A DNA stretch of 40,926 bases from Eubacteriales bacterium (GTDB lineage Bacteria > Bacillota > Clostridia > Lachnospirales > Lachnospiraceae): contig JAUNGJ010000026.1 of assembly GCA_030524585.1 (NCBI GenBank), positions 1 to 40,926 on the forward strand. Direction: 5' to 3'. Below the pieces are notes generated by a model. That model did not search any database, was not told the origin of the DNA, and saw only the letters and a list, made by a program, of their open reading frames with translations. A program made the translations under genes and the position numbers. This document shows, in pieces, positions 15,235 to 23,810 of this stretch (position 1 is the first letter of the stretch; the number at the start of each line of letters is the position of its first letter).

Positions 15235-17774
15235 ACATCTTTAAAAAGGTTGCCCTGCAGGGACTAAAAAAGAACCGTACCCGCACGCTGGTTACCATTG
15301 TGGGCGTTATGCTGTCGGCGGCATTATTTACAGGCGTATCTACATTTGCTGTTTCCCTGCAGGATTATATGATAAAGGGCGCGGCTGACAAGTACGGCGG
15401 ATGGCATGTGGAACTGCCGGAGGGAGATGCGGAGATGGCGGCACAGGCAGAGCAGGATGACCGCGTGGCGGAGGTGGTGTCCCTTCAAAATCTGGGCTAT
15501 GCCAGATTGGAGGATGGAAAAAATGAGAATAAACCCTATCTGTTTCTTTCCGGGTGGGACCAGAAAGCTTTTGATACGCTGCCGGTGAAGCTGATCTCCG
15601 GAAGACTTCCGGAAAACAGTGGAGAGGTACTGGTCCCCGCTCATCTTGCGGCAAACGGCGGGGTAGAAATCGCTGTGGGAGATACCATCAGCCTTGCGGT
15701 TGGCAGGCGTATCAGCGGAGGCGAAGTGCTGGGACAGCACAATCCCTTTCCCGTTAAAGAAGAGACCCTGGTGACCACAGAGAACAGGACATATACGGTG
15801 GTGGGAATCTGCCAGCGCCCGGCAATTGAGGAATTTAGCGCTCCCGGTTATACGCTGGTCACAACGGCAGATACTGCTGATGCGGACAGCCTTTCGGTAT
15901 TTATTACCTTAAAAAATCCCTATCAGCTTCACGCTTATCTGAAAGATCTGGGAGCGGATGTGGATTCTGTTTTGAATGATGATCTTTTGCGTTTTATGGG
16001 GCTTTCCGGAGAAAAAACGATAACGATCCTGTTATTTGCCATCTGTGGGATTCTCATAGCGCTGGTAGTGGTTGGTTCCGTATTCCTGATCTACAATGCG
16101 TTTCATATTTCCCTGAGCGAACGGACCCACCAGTTTGGGATTCTTATGTCAGTGGGAGCCACGGCAAGGCAGCTTCGGGGATCGGTTCTGTTCGAGGGAC
16201 TTTGTATTGGCGCTGTGGGGATTCCCCTTGGGATTCTGGTGGGACTTCCGGGCATTAAGCTGGTACTGTTTTTGGTGGAAAAGAATTTTAAAAATGTCAT
16301 GTATGACAATGTGCAGCTTGAGCTGGTGGTGTCAGCGCCGGCTATCGCGGCGGCTGTCGTCTTAAGTCTTGTCACGATCCTGATTTCCGCATATATTCCG
16401 GCAAGGAAGGCGGCGGGGATGCCGGTTATGGAGTGTATCCGCCAGACCAATGAGATCAAGGTGGAGGCAAAGAAGCTGAAGACCTCGCGGCTGGCGCAGC
16501 GCCTCCTGGGATTGGAAGAAATGCTGGCGCTTAAGAATTTTAAACGGAATAAGCAGCGCTACCGCAGTATTATTTTGTCGCTGACCTTTAGTGTCGTGCT
16601 GTTTGTTTCCGCCAGCAATTTCAGCAGTTATCTGAATCAGGTGGCAGATCGTTCTGTTGAGGTAGTGGAAAATTATGATCTTGTTTTTTCTTCTGGTGAC
16701 ATGGAGGAAAGCGAGATGCTTCAGCTTTATGATGAGCTCAAAGATACGGATGGGGTTACGGCAAGCGCCTATCAGGCGGATGTGACCTATCCCTGCAGGA
16801 TTGACGCCGGTAAGCTTCCGGAACAATTCTTTGATACGTTCGGCGAATTTCTGGATTATGACGGCGAAAGCCAGCAGATCGACGCGATGCTGGATGCGGT
16901 GTTTGTAGATGAGGGCACGTATGAGAGCTTTCTGAAAAGTCTGGGTCTGTCCGAGGATGAATATAACGGGCAGGATGACCGGATCATCATGGCAGGATGG
17001 GTGGAAGGGTATTTGTATATGCAGGAAGAACCGATGCAGATCACGCTTTCCAGTGACAGCGGAGACAGGGTAAAGAATGTCTGGGCAACCTTTGTAAATG
17101 ACTATCCGGATCTGCTGCCGGCAGAGGCGGGGAGTGAGTTCCGGGGATATTCGCTGATGCTGATTGTGCCGTATGAGTACAAATCAGGATTTGATGAGCT
17201 GGGTGTGACCGCAGCGTCCACGCTGGGCATGACCTTTGAATCGGATAATCCAGGCGGGACCAAATCCCAGATGAAGTCCATCCTTGATGCAAGCGGCATT
17301 ACCGTAAGTTACAGCTTTTACAATCTCTATGAGATCCTGGAGCAGAACCGCAATATGGAATTTGTTGTCAATCTGTTTGCAGCAGTATTTACGGTGATGA
17401 TCACACTGATTTCCATTGCGAATGTCTTTAACACGATCTCCACCAATATCAGGCTGCGAAGGCGCGAGCTTGCCATGCTGCGTTCCGTAGGAATGTCTGA
17501 GCGCGGATTTAATAAAATGCTGCGTTTTGAATGTGTGCTGTATGGAGCCAGGACCATGCTGTGGAGCCTGCCGCTTTCTTTGCTGATGACCGGCCTGATC
17601 TACGAAGGCATGTCTGCCGGGGCAGACTTTGAGATCCGTTTTATCTTTCCATGGGAAAGCATCGGTATCAGTATCCTTGGCGTATTTCTGATCGTATTTA
17701 TTACCATGCTGTACGCCGCCGGCAAAGTGAAAAAAGAAAACATTATTGACGCTCTGCGGGATGAGATGACGTAA
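15231..17774 (+). CDS. FtsX-type ABC permease with two FtsX domains, module 2
   Basis: This 847-residue permease is organised like the one at 3753: an N-terminal membrane helix (about 20-42), an external region of ~200 residues, a first FtsX core (about 260-400) with LSERTHQFGILMSVGATARQ, a helix near 450, a second large external region (about 475-700) and a second FtsX core (about 710-840) with LRRRELAMLRSVGMSERGF. It is a distant paralogue, not a recent copy, of the module 1 permease. The external regions may bind the antibiotic or the lipid-linked precursor. It probably signals to the helix-only kinase at 13423. The next gene, a glycan polymerase, follows after 28 bases. Confidence 0.93.
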   Translation: MNIFKKVALQGLKKNRTRTLVTIVGVMLSAALFTGVSTFAVSLQDYMIKGAADKYGGWHVELPEGDAEMAAQAEQDDRVAEVVSLQNLGYARLEDGKNENKPYLFLSGWDQKAFDTLPVKLISGRLPENSGEVLVPAHLAANGGVEIAVGDTISLAVGRRISGGEVLGQHNPFPVKEETLVTTENRTYTVVGICQRPAIEEFSAPGYTLVTTADTADADSLSVFITLKNPYQLHAYLKDLGADVDSVLNDDLLRFMGLSGEKTITILLFAICGILIALVVVGSVFLIYNAFHISLSERTHQFGILMSVGATARQLRGSVLFEGLCIGAVGIPLGILVGLPGIKLVLFLVEKNFKNVMYDNVQLELVVSAPAIAAAVVLSLVTILISAYIPARKAAGMPVMECIRQTNEIKVEAKKLKTSRLAQRLLGLEEMLALKNFKRNKQRYRSIILSLTFSVVLFVSASNFSSYLNQVADRSVEVVENYDLVFSSGDMEESEMLQLYDELKDTDGVTASAYQADVTYPCRIDAGKLPEQFFDTFGEFLDYDGESQQIDAMLDAVFVDEGTYESFLKSLGLSEDEYNGQDDRIIMAGWVEGYLYMQEEPMQITLSSDSGDRVKNVWATFVNDYPDLLPAEAGSEFRGYSLMLIVPYEYKSGFDELGVTAASTLGMTFESDNPGGTKSQMKSILDASGITVSYSFYNLYEILEQNRNMEFVVNLFAAVFTVMITLISIANVFNTISTNIRLRRRELAMLRSVGMSERGFNKMLRFECVLYGARTMLWSLPLSLLMTGLIYEGMSAGADFEIRFIFPWESIGISILGVFLIVFITMLYAAGKVKKENIIDALRDEMT

Positions 17775-17802
17775 TCAGAGCAGGAAGGGAGTGGAACAGT
17801 AG

Positions 17803-18534
17803 ATGAAAAGGAAGCACCCTGTCAGAAGATTCATAAAAAGTATGCTTGCGATTTTGCTGCTCATAGCAGTTGCCGCCGCCGTATTCTTCGGGGTCAAAGG
17901 CTATCGGATGTATCAGGATGCCATTGCCGCGGCTTCACTGGAAGACAGAGTGAACCAGGTTCGCAGTGAAGAATATTTTACGGATTATTCGGAATTGCCG
18001 GAATTTTATGTGGATGCGGTCATTTCCGTGGAGGATCACAGATTCAGGGAGCATCCGGGAATCGATCCGATTGCTGTGGGACGCGCCCTGTGGACGGATC
18101 TTAAGACGCTGTCTTTCAGGGAAGGCGGAAGCACGATTACCCAGCAGCTTATGAAAAATCTGCTGTTTACACAGGAGAAAACCATAGAACGGAAAGCGGC
18201 GGAGGTATTTGCCGCGCTGGATATGGAAGCAAACTACAGCAAAGACGAGATTTTTGAACTGTATGCAAATACTGCTTACTTTGGCTGTGGTTATTACGGG
18301 ATCTACGCGGCGGCGGACGGATATTTTGGTAAACCACCGGCAGAATTGACGGACTATGAGTCGGCAATGCTGGCAGGGGTTCCCAATGCGCCGTCAGAAT
18401 ATTCGCCGGAGGTGAATTTAGAACTGGCTTCCCAGCGGGTAGTGCAGGTGCTTGAGAGTATGGTGAGAAACAAAATTCTCACACAGGAAGAAGCAGACCG
18501 GATACAAGACAGCGGGCCGGTATCCGGTCAATAA
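17803..18534 (+). CDS. Monofunctional peptidoglycan glycosyltransferase (GT51)
   Basis: This 243-residue protein has an N-terminal membrane anchor (about 12-32) and a GT51 domain with every diagnostic motif: VISVEDHRFREHPGID with the catalytic Glu, GGSTITQQLMKNLLF, ERKAAEVFAALDME, KDEIFELYANTAYFG with the second catalytic Glu, and GYFGKPPAELT. It polymerises lipid II into glycan strands on the outer face of the membrane. There is no transpeptidase domain, and the length fits monofunctional MtgA/SgtB enzymes. It follows the permease gene by 28 bases, with AGGGAG upstream, and is probably co-transcribed with the ABC genes. A stress-induced polymerase would help finish wall synthesis when lipid II is attacked. 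Confidence 0.94.
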   Translation: MKRKHPVRRFIKSMLAILLLIAVAAAVFFGVKGYRMYQDAIAAASLEDRVNQVRSEEYFTDYSELPEFYVDAVISVEDHRFREHPGIDPIAVGRALWTDLKTLSFREGGSTITQQLMKNLLFTQEKTIERKAAEVFAALDMEANYSKDEIFELYANTAYFGCGYYGIYAAADGYFGKPPAELTDYESAMLAGVPNAPSEYSPEVNLELASQRVVQVLESMVRNKILTQEEADRIQDSGPVSGQ

Positions 18535-18552
18535 TCATCTGTTCCCATACGT

Positions 18553-18570
18553 CAGCCGCATTTGCGGCTG
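18553..18570. terminator. Hairpin between convergent genes
   Basis: CAGCCGCA (18553-18560) and TGCGGCTG (18563-18570) are perfectly complementary and separated by two bases. The hairpin lies between the glycan polymerase gene and the oppositely oriented glycosyltransferase gene. No clear T-run follows directly on either strand, so termination is plausible but not strong. Confidence 0.45.
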
Positions 18571-18574
18571 GCGC

Positions 18575-19936
18575 TTACGACAGCATCTGAATGATGTTGT
18601 CTTTTTTTCTTTCGGAAAGCTCTTCGTATGCAGATATTTCGGATTCCGTAAAGCCTGAAAAGATGATCTGATGGTAATTTTCCTGAGCTTTCTGCAATTC
18701 ACACAGAATCGGATCGGCGGCAGGAAGAAACTGAATGTCTAACAGCCTGCCTGTGGATTTCTGCCCGGCAGAGGTATGTTCTGTCCAGTTAATGTAACCG
18801 TGGGCTTTTAATTTTTGTAATGCTCCGTCCAGCTTCCGTTTTGGCTGTCCAATGAAATCAGCCAGTTCTTTCCGGGTATGCATGTGGTGGTTCCTGCTTA
18901 AAAACAGCAGGATATTCACCTCCTCCACGGACAGGTCGTAGCGGTAGGTAATGGGCAGCAGACACAGTTCCAGACATTTTCGCTCCAGATAGATGTTCAG
19001 CAGAGTGGTTTCATTTTCCAGAACCTTTGGATTGAGTCTGGTCCGCTCTTCACCCAGATGGATTCCGCCGGGAAGGATTGCCGGAGGAACAATGCCGTCA
19101 TTTGCGGCGTCCAGAAGGAAGCGGTATACCTGCAGCCTGCTTTTCTCATAATCTTCTTCGTCGAACACTTCTTTGTAGAAATTATTATAGTATTCAAATA
19201 CCGTTGTTTTCATCTTGATCGTCTTTGTGAGACTGATCCCCTGAGTGGACAGAGAATGTCTGGTCTTCACATAGTAGTAGATGGGAACCCGGAGCACGTA
19301 AATCTGATCCGCGTGGCAGATATATTCCAGATTGAACATAAAATCCTCGCACCAGCTGATCTCCGTATCCATTTTTAAGTGGTACTGTTCTACCAGTGTT
19401 TTTTTGTATAATTTGTTCCACAGGACGCCGTAATAGAAATCGGCAGGATTTTCCATCATATAGGAAGCAAATTCTTTCCTGCTTAAAAGTCCGTTTTCCT
19501 GAATATCTCCCTTATGAGCGATCCGATCGTCCACAACACGGTAGAAATCAGAGATCACAAGATCGCAGGAATGGGCTTCGGCGGAAGAAAGCAATAGCTC
19601 CGTTGCCTCCGGGGCGAGCCAATCGTCGCTGTCAGCAAACTGAAGCCAGGCTCCCCGCGCCTGCCGGATCGCCAGATTCCGGCTGTCGGAAACGCCGGTG
19701 TTTTCCTTATGGATCACACGGACTCTGGCATCCTTCGCGGCATATGCGTCACAGATATCGCCGGAGGCATCCTGACTTCCGTCGTCCACCAGGATCAGCT
19801 CAAAGTCCTTGTAAGTCTGCTTTAAAATACTGTCAACACAGCGTCCGATCACCGTTTCCGCATTGTAAACCGGAACAATGATGCTGACAGCGGGGGATGG
19901 AGCGCTGGTTGGTTCGTTTTTGTTTTCGTAAATCAT
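18575..19936 (-). CDS. Family 2 glycosyltransferase fused to a MarR-like winged-helix domain
   Basis: This 453-residue protein has two parts. Residues about 15-330 are a GT-A glycosyltransferase: SIIVPVYNAETVIGRCVDSI, LILVDDGSQDASGDIC, NTGVSDSRNLAI, the DxD-type FADSDDW (102-105) and CEDFMF, an acidic site near 196. No membrane helix is evident. Residues about 333-453 look like a MarR-type DNA-binding domain: LSVEEVNILLFLSRNHHMHT, RKELADFIGQPKRKLDGALQ with a helix-turn-helix, a beta-wing (NWTEHTSAGQ, TGRLLDIQF), then a long helix QKAQENYHQIIFSGFTESEI typical of MarR dimerisation. A MarR-type tail on a glycosyltransferase is unusual. It is divergent from the MFS gene. I could not find a frameshift or internal start that would separate the parts. 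Confidence 0.85.
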   Translation of the reverse strand: MIYENKNEPTSAPSPAVSIIVPVYNAETVIGRCVDSILKQTYKDFELILVDDGSQDASGDICDAYAAKDARVRVIHKENTGVSDSRNLAIRQARGAWLQFADSDDWLAPEATELLLSSAEAHSCDLVISDFYRVVDDRIAHKGDIQENGLLSRKEFASYMMENPADFYYGVLWNKLYKKTLVEQYHLKMDTEISWCEDFMFNLEYICHADQIYVLRVPIYYYVKTRHSLSTQGISLTKTIKMKTTVFEYYNNFYKEVFDEEDYEKSRLQVYRFLLDAANDGIVPPAILPGGIHLGEERTRLNPKVLENETTLLNIYLERKCLELCLLPITYRYDLSVEEVNILLFLSRNHHMHTRKELADFIGQPKRKLDGALQKLKAHGYINWTEHTSAGQKSTGRLLDIQFLPAADPILCELQKAQENYHQIIFSGFTESEISAYEELSERKKDNIIQMLS

Positions 19937-19938
19937 TT

Positions 19939-20016
19939 CAATCGCCTTTCTTAATATTAGGATTAGAAATATTTGTTTTACTTATTCTATCATGGGAGCT
20001 ATAATGCAGTCAAGAA
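19939..20016. promoter_or_regulatory. Divergent promoter region, copy B of the shared element
   Basis: Rightward promoter TTTACT (19977-19982), 17 bases, TATAAT (20000-20005) serves the MFS gene; leftward lies the ribosome binding site of the glycosyltransferase gene. It parallels 9107-9185 over nearly its whole length, including ATCGCCTTTCTTAAT, TATTTGTTTTACTTATT, TATAAT and GTCAAGAA. Common control with the YbaK and LysR genes is likely. Confidence 0.65.
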
Positions 20017-20061
20017 GTCATTGCTGAATGAAGATGGAAGGAAAAAGAGAGGAGAATGTGA

Positions 20062-21306
20062 ATGAGTAATCGTGGGAAGATTAAGAATACGAGGGAGAAG
20101 AGGCGCCCGCTTCCGCTTTTGATCCTGGCCGCCTGCCTGTTGTTCGGCCTGTCTCTGGGAGTCCGGATGAATTATGGGATTATACTGAACGCCTTTGCAG
20201 ATCATGCGGGACTGATGTACTCCAAAATCAGTCTGGTGATTGCCATAGGGGAACTGGTCTATGGAGTGACCCAGCCGGCCTTTGGAGTGCTGGCGCTGAA
20301 AAAGTCCAATGGCTTTGTGCTGATGACGGGGCTGCTTCTGCTGGCTGTTGGCTTTGCACTGTCAGCATTTGCAAGAACCCCTCTGCTTCTTACGCTGACC
20401 CTTGGTATGTGCATTTCTGCAGGCACCGGGGCGCTGAGCTTTGGAATTATTATGGGAGGACTTTCGCCTTTTGTGGGTAAAAGTAAAGCGTCGGCGGTTT
20501 CCGGCATTGTCAATGCCAGCAGCGGAATCGGAAGCTCTATCATGTCGCCGTTAGTGGAAAGGCTGATCGCGGCGGCAGGCATTACCAAAGGGATGCTGGT
20601 ACTCAGCCTTCCGGCTTTGGTATTTCTGCCTCTGGCTTTGCTTCTGTCAAAGGCGGGGGAGACGAAGTCCGGAGATGGGGGCTGCGAAGAAGAGAGAAAG
20701 GGCGTACCTGTCAGAGAAAGGCTGAAGGCTGCCCTGTCCAGCAGGACTTACCGCTATCTTATGATGGGGTTCGGAACCTGCGGATTTCATATGTCGCTGA
20801 TACAGAATCATCTGTATTCTCAGATTGTGTCCTACGGAATTGATAAGTCTACGGCGGCTTTTGCCTATACCACATTCGGTATCGGGACAATGCTGGGAGC
20901 TCTTGCCTGTGGATTGATATGCCTGAAAGTTCCGCTCAAACGTGTGCTGGGTTCTATCTATGGACTGAGAGTTTTGCTGATCGCAGTATTTCTTTTTATA
21001 TTACCGAAGAATGTATATTCGGTGGTTTTCTTTGGGATTGCGCTGGGATTGACAGGAGACGCCACGGTTACGCCTACTTCGGAGATCGTAAGCCGGAAAT
21101 TCGGAGCGGAAAGTATGGGATTATTGTTTGGGTTTGTGTTCGTCTGCCATCAGATCGGAAGCTTTATCAGCACCTGGCTGGCAGGATATTTATTTCAGAT
21201 TACAGGGGAATATCAGGTAATCTGGATGGTCAATCTGTGTCTGTGTGGGCTGGCATCCCTAGTCAGCTATCGGATTCGTGTTTCGGATTATGAGACTTTG
21301 GCGTGA
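20062..21306 (+). CDS. Major facilitator superfamily transporter
   Basis: This 414-residue, twelve-helix carrier has two six-helix halves separated by a charged loop (about 195-225, KAGETKSGDGGCEEERKG). The family pattern is visible in FGLSLGVRMNYGIILNAFADH, GELVYGVTQPAFGVLALKK, the glycine-rich GMCISAGTGALSFGI and, in the second half, GLTGDATVTPTSEIVSRKFG. The overall look is that of monocarboxylate/oxalate-formate-type MFS proteins; the substrate cannot be named. GAGAGGAG supports the ATG. It is transcribed away from the glycosyltransferase gene from copy B of the shared promoter, and it may share a transcript with the oxidoreductase gene 62 bases downstream. Confidence 0.9.
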   Translation: MSNRGKIKNTREKRRPLPLLILAACLLFGLSLGVRMNYGIILNAFADHAGLMYSKISLVIAIGELVYGVTQPAFGVLALKKSNGFVLMTGLLLLAVGFALSAFARTPLLLTLTLGMCISAGTGALSFGIIMGGLSPFVGKSKASAVSGIVNASSGIGSSIMSPLVERLIAAAGITKGMLVLSLPALVFLPLALLLSKAGETKSGDGGCEEERKGVPVRERLKAALSSRTYRYLMMGFGTCGFHMSLIQNHLYSQIVSYGIDKSTAAFAYTTFGIGTMLGALACGLICLKVPLKRVLGSIYGLRVLLIAVFLFILPKNVYSVVFFGIALGLTGDATVTPTSEIVSRKFGAESMGLLFGFVFVCHQIGSFISTWLAGYLFQITGEYQVIWMVNLCLCGLASLVSYRIRVSDYETLA

Positions 21307-21368
21307 TTGAAGAATAGAGAGCTCCCTGCCGGGAAAGAATAAGAAAAACGCGGTGGGGAGGAAGTTCC

Positions 21369-22673
21369 ATGTCAAAATCAATCTGGTCAGAAGGGCAAAA
21401 GCTGCCTGCATTTGGGAAGCTGCAGGGAAAGGTAACAACGGATGTATTAATTATTGGAGGCGGTCTGTGCGGTGTTCTGTGCGCTTATATGCTGCGGAAT
21501 GCCGGAGTGGACTGCCTTTTAGTTGAAGCAGATACTGTGGGCGGCGGCATTACCTGCAATACCACTGCCAAAATCACTTCTCAGCACGGTCTGATCTATG
21601 ATAAGCTTGTGAGAAGCCGTGGGAATGAGGTGGCGGCAGGATACCTTCGGGCGAATCAGGAGGCCCTGGCAAAGTACCGGGAGCTTGCAGGCATGGTGGA
21701 GTGTGAGTTCGAAGAAAGGGACGCTTTTGTGTATACGCTGTCTGACCGGGAGAAGATCAAACGGGAAGTCAATACGGTTAATGAGCTTGGATTTCCGGCC
21801 TCCTTCGTGGAAGAAGTACCGCTTCCGCTGGATGTAAAGGGGGCAATACGTTTTCCGGATCAGGCCCAGTTCCACCCCTTAAAGTTCCTGAATGGAATCG
21901 TCACGGGACTTCCCATCTGTGAACATACCTTTATCCGTGATCTTGCGCCCCATAAAGCATGGAGTGACAGCGGAGAGATTACCGCGGATAAGATCATTGT
22001 CGCAACCCATTTTCCGTTCTTAAATAAACATGGCGGTTATTTTCTCAAATTATACCAGCACCGGTCCTATGTGATCGCACTGGAGCAGGCGCCGGATGTT
22101 CAGGGAATGTATCTGGATGAGGCCCAGACCGGACTCTCTTTCCGGAACTACCGGAATCTGCTGCTTGTGGGCGGAGGAAGCCACCGTACCGGGAAACAGG
22201 GAGGAAACTGGCAGGAGCTTCGGAATTTTGTAAATCTTCATTATCCGGCTGCCAGAGAAGTCACTGCCTGGGCGACCCAGGACTGCATGAGCCTGGACGG
22301 GATCCCGTATATTGGACAGTATTCTGTGCGTACCCCGGATCTGTATGTGGCGTCCGGCTTCAATAAGTGGGGAATGACTTCCTCCATGGTGGCCGCCATG
22401 CTGCTGCGGGATCTGGTAACGGGGACGGAAAATCCCTGGGAAAGAATATTCTCCCCAGGCCGAAGCATCTGGAAGCCGCAGCTTTTTCTGAATGGAGCCG
22501 AAGCGGTAACCAATTTGCTGACGCCTGCCAAAAGACGGTGTCCCCATATGGGCTGCGCATTAAAATGGAATCCGCATGAGCGCACCTGGGATTGTCCCTG
22601 CCACGGTTCCCGCTTTACCGGGGACGGAAAAATCATCGACAATCCGGCCACAGGAAATGCAAAGTTTGATTGA
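21369..22673 (+). CDS. FAD-dependent oxidoreductase (DadA-like) with C-terminal Rieske [2Fe-2S] domain
   Basis: This is a 434-residue flavoprotein. The N-terminal dinucleotide-binding motif VLIIGGGLCGVLCAYMLRNA with the acidic VEAD end binds FAD. The DAO fold continues to about residue 370 (LLVGGGSHRTG, LDGIPYIGQY, YVASGFNKWGMTSSM). Residues about 390-430 form a Rieske cluster-binding region, RCPHMGCALKWNPHERTWDC followed by PCHGSRF, with both C-x-H and C-x-x-H ligand pairs present. Such fusions are widespread in Firmicutes and thought to oxidise an amine or amino acid with electron transfer through the iron-sulfur cluster; the substrate is unknown. The Rieske tail is short but complete. GGGGAGGAAG lies just before the start. 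Confidence 0.9.
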   Translation: MSKSIWSEGQKLPAFGKLQGKVTTDVLIIGGGLCGVLCAYMLRNAGVDCLLVEADTVGGGITCNTTAKITSQHGLIYDKLVRSRGNEVAAGYLRANQEALAKYRELAGMVECEFEERDAFVYTLSDREKIKREVNTVNELGFPASFVEEVPLPLDVKGAIRFPDQAQFHPLKFLNGIVTGLPICEHTFIRDLAPHKAWSDSGEITADKIIVATHFPFLNKHGGYFLKLYQHRSYVIALEQAPDVQGMYLDEAQTGLSFRNYRNLLLVGGGSHRTGKQGGNWQELRNFVNLHYPAAREVTAWATQDCMSLDGIPYIGQYSVRTPDLYVASGFNKWGMTSSMVAAMLLRDLVTGTENPWERIFSPGRSIWKPQLFLNGAEAVTNLLTPAKRRCPHMGCALKWNPHERTWDCPCHGSRFTGDGKIIDNPATGNAKFD

Positions 22674-22693
22674 TTACTTAATATAAATCTTAT

Positions 22694-22722
22694 TTTACAG
22701 GAAGGAAACCGTGGGGTATAAT
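22694..22722 (+). promoter_or_regulatory. Promoter of the LysR gene at 22755
   Basis: TTTACA (22694-22699), a 17-base spacer and TATAAT (22717-22722) form a near-consensus vegetative promoter 33 bases upstream of the start codon. Confidence 0.75.
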
Positions 22723-22754
22723 GGTACTGTAGAAAAAGAGGTATTAACAGTATT

Positions 22755-23684
22755 ATGATTAATCATTTGAATTTGGTCTATTTTATCACGGCCGCGCGCG
22801 AGCTGAATTTTACGAAGGCGGCCGAGAAGCTTTATATTAGTCAGCAGGCGCTGAGCAATCATATTGCCTCCCTGGAAAAGGAAGTGGGGCTTACGCTGAT
22901 TGACCGGAAAGCGCCCATGAAGCTGACCTATGCCGGGGAGATCTTTTATAAATACGCCGTGCAGATGGAGGACAGCTATCATGCGATGATGCAGGAATTA
23001 AGCGATGTGAGGGAAGAAAAGCGGGGCGAGCTGACCGTGGGAATCTCCCACACCAGAGGGCGTTTGATCCTGCCAAAGGTGCTGCCTGTTTTTATGAAGG
23101 CATATCCGCTTATGGAAGTACATGTGCTGGAGGGGAATACAGAAGAATTGACACGGGCTTTACAGGATGGGACCGTGGATATGGCGGTAGGACCCTGTCT
23201 TCAGGAAAATCCGGAGATGGTCTATACCGGACTTATGACGGAAGAGGTGGTGCTTGCGGTTTCGGAAGAACTGTTTGCGCGCTATGGGGAAGAAGAGCAG
23301 AGAAGTATGAAAGCAGAGCTGTCGGAGACCGGTAAGATCACCTGTTTGAAGCATATCCCGTTTTTGCTGAATAAGAAGGGCAATATTTCCAGGGATATTG
23401 CAGATACCATATTTCAGGAAGAGGGAATGAAGCCCCACACATTGATTGAGACGGAGAACATAGAGACAGTAGGAGAGATGTGTGCCGGTGGAATTGGAGC
23501 GGCATTTTATCCGACCTCTCTTTTACAGACGGTTATGATGGACGACGGATTGGGAGAATTGCAGCTATTTGGACTCAGCTATCCCTGCACACATATGGAG
23601 ATTTCGGTGGTTTACCGGAAAAACCGCTATCTGACAGCGGCCATGAAAGAGATGATCCGGATCATGCGGGAAGTAATAAAGTAA
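22755..23684 (+). CDS. LysR-family transcriptional regulator
   Basis: This 309-residue LysR regulator has the DNA-binding domain at about 1-65 (FITAARELNFTKAAEKLYIS, QQALSNHIASLEKEVGLTLI, DRKAPMKLTYAGE) and the effector-binding domain at about 90-305 (GELTVGISHTRGRLILPKVL, DMAVGPCLQENPEMVY, CAGGIGAAFYPTSLL). It is a different subgroup from the protein at 8231. It has its own promoter and lies between the oxidoreductase and YitT genes, all on the same strand, so the target cannot be deduced from orientation. Confidence 0.95.
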   Translation: MINHLNLVYFITAARELNFTKAAEKLYISQQALSNHIASLEKEVGLTLIDRKAPMKLTYAGEIFYKYAVQMEDSYHAMMQELSDVREEKRGELTVGISHTRGRLILPKVLPVFMKAYPLMEVHVLEGNTEELTRALQDGTVDMAVGPCLQENPEMVYTGLMTEEVVLAVSEELFARYGEEEQRSMKAELSETGKITCLKHIPFLLNKKGNISRDIADTIFQEEGMKPHTLIETENIETVGEMCAGGIGAAFYPTSLLQTVMMDDGLGELQLFGLSYPCTHMEISVVYRKNRYLTAAMKEMIRIMREVIK

Positions 23685-23810
23685 TGCCATGTGATTTTAC
23701 CACAATAAAAAGGTTGTGGAAAAGACCATGAGAAAACTGTTTCACATTGTACCTGGTTTGTATTACCTTGATAGTAGAAGGGTGTAACATACACGGGTAT
23801 GGAGATAGGG

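Noticed and set aside
23770-23792. MerR-like spaced promoter (CCTTGATAGTAGAAGG region) before the YitT gene
   Set aside because: The dyad is imperfect, no MerR gene is nearby, and the -35/-10 elements are not convincing.
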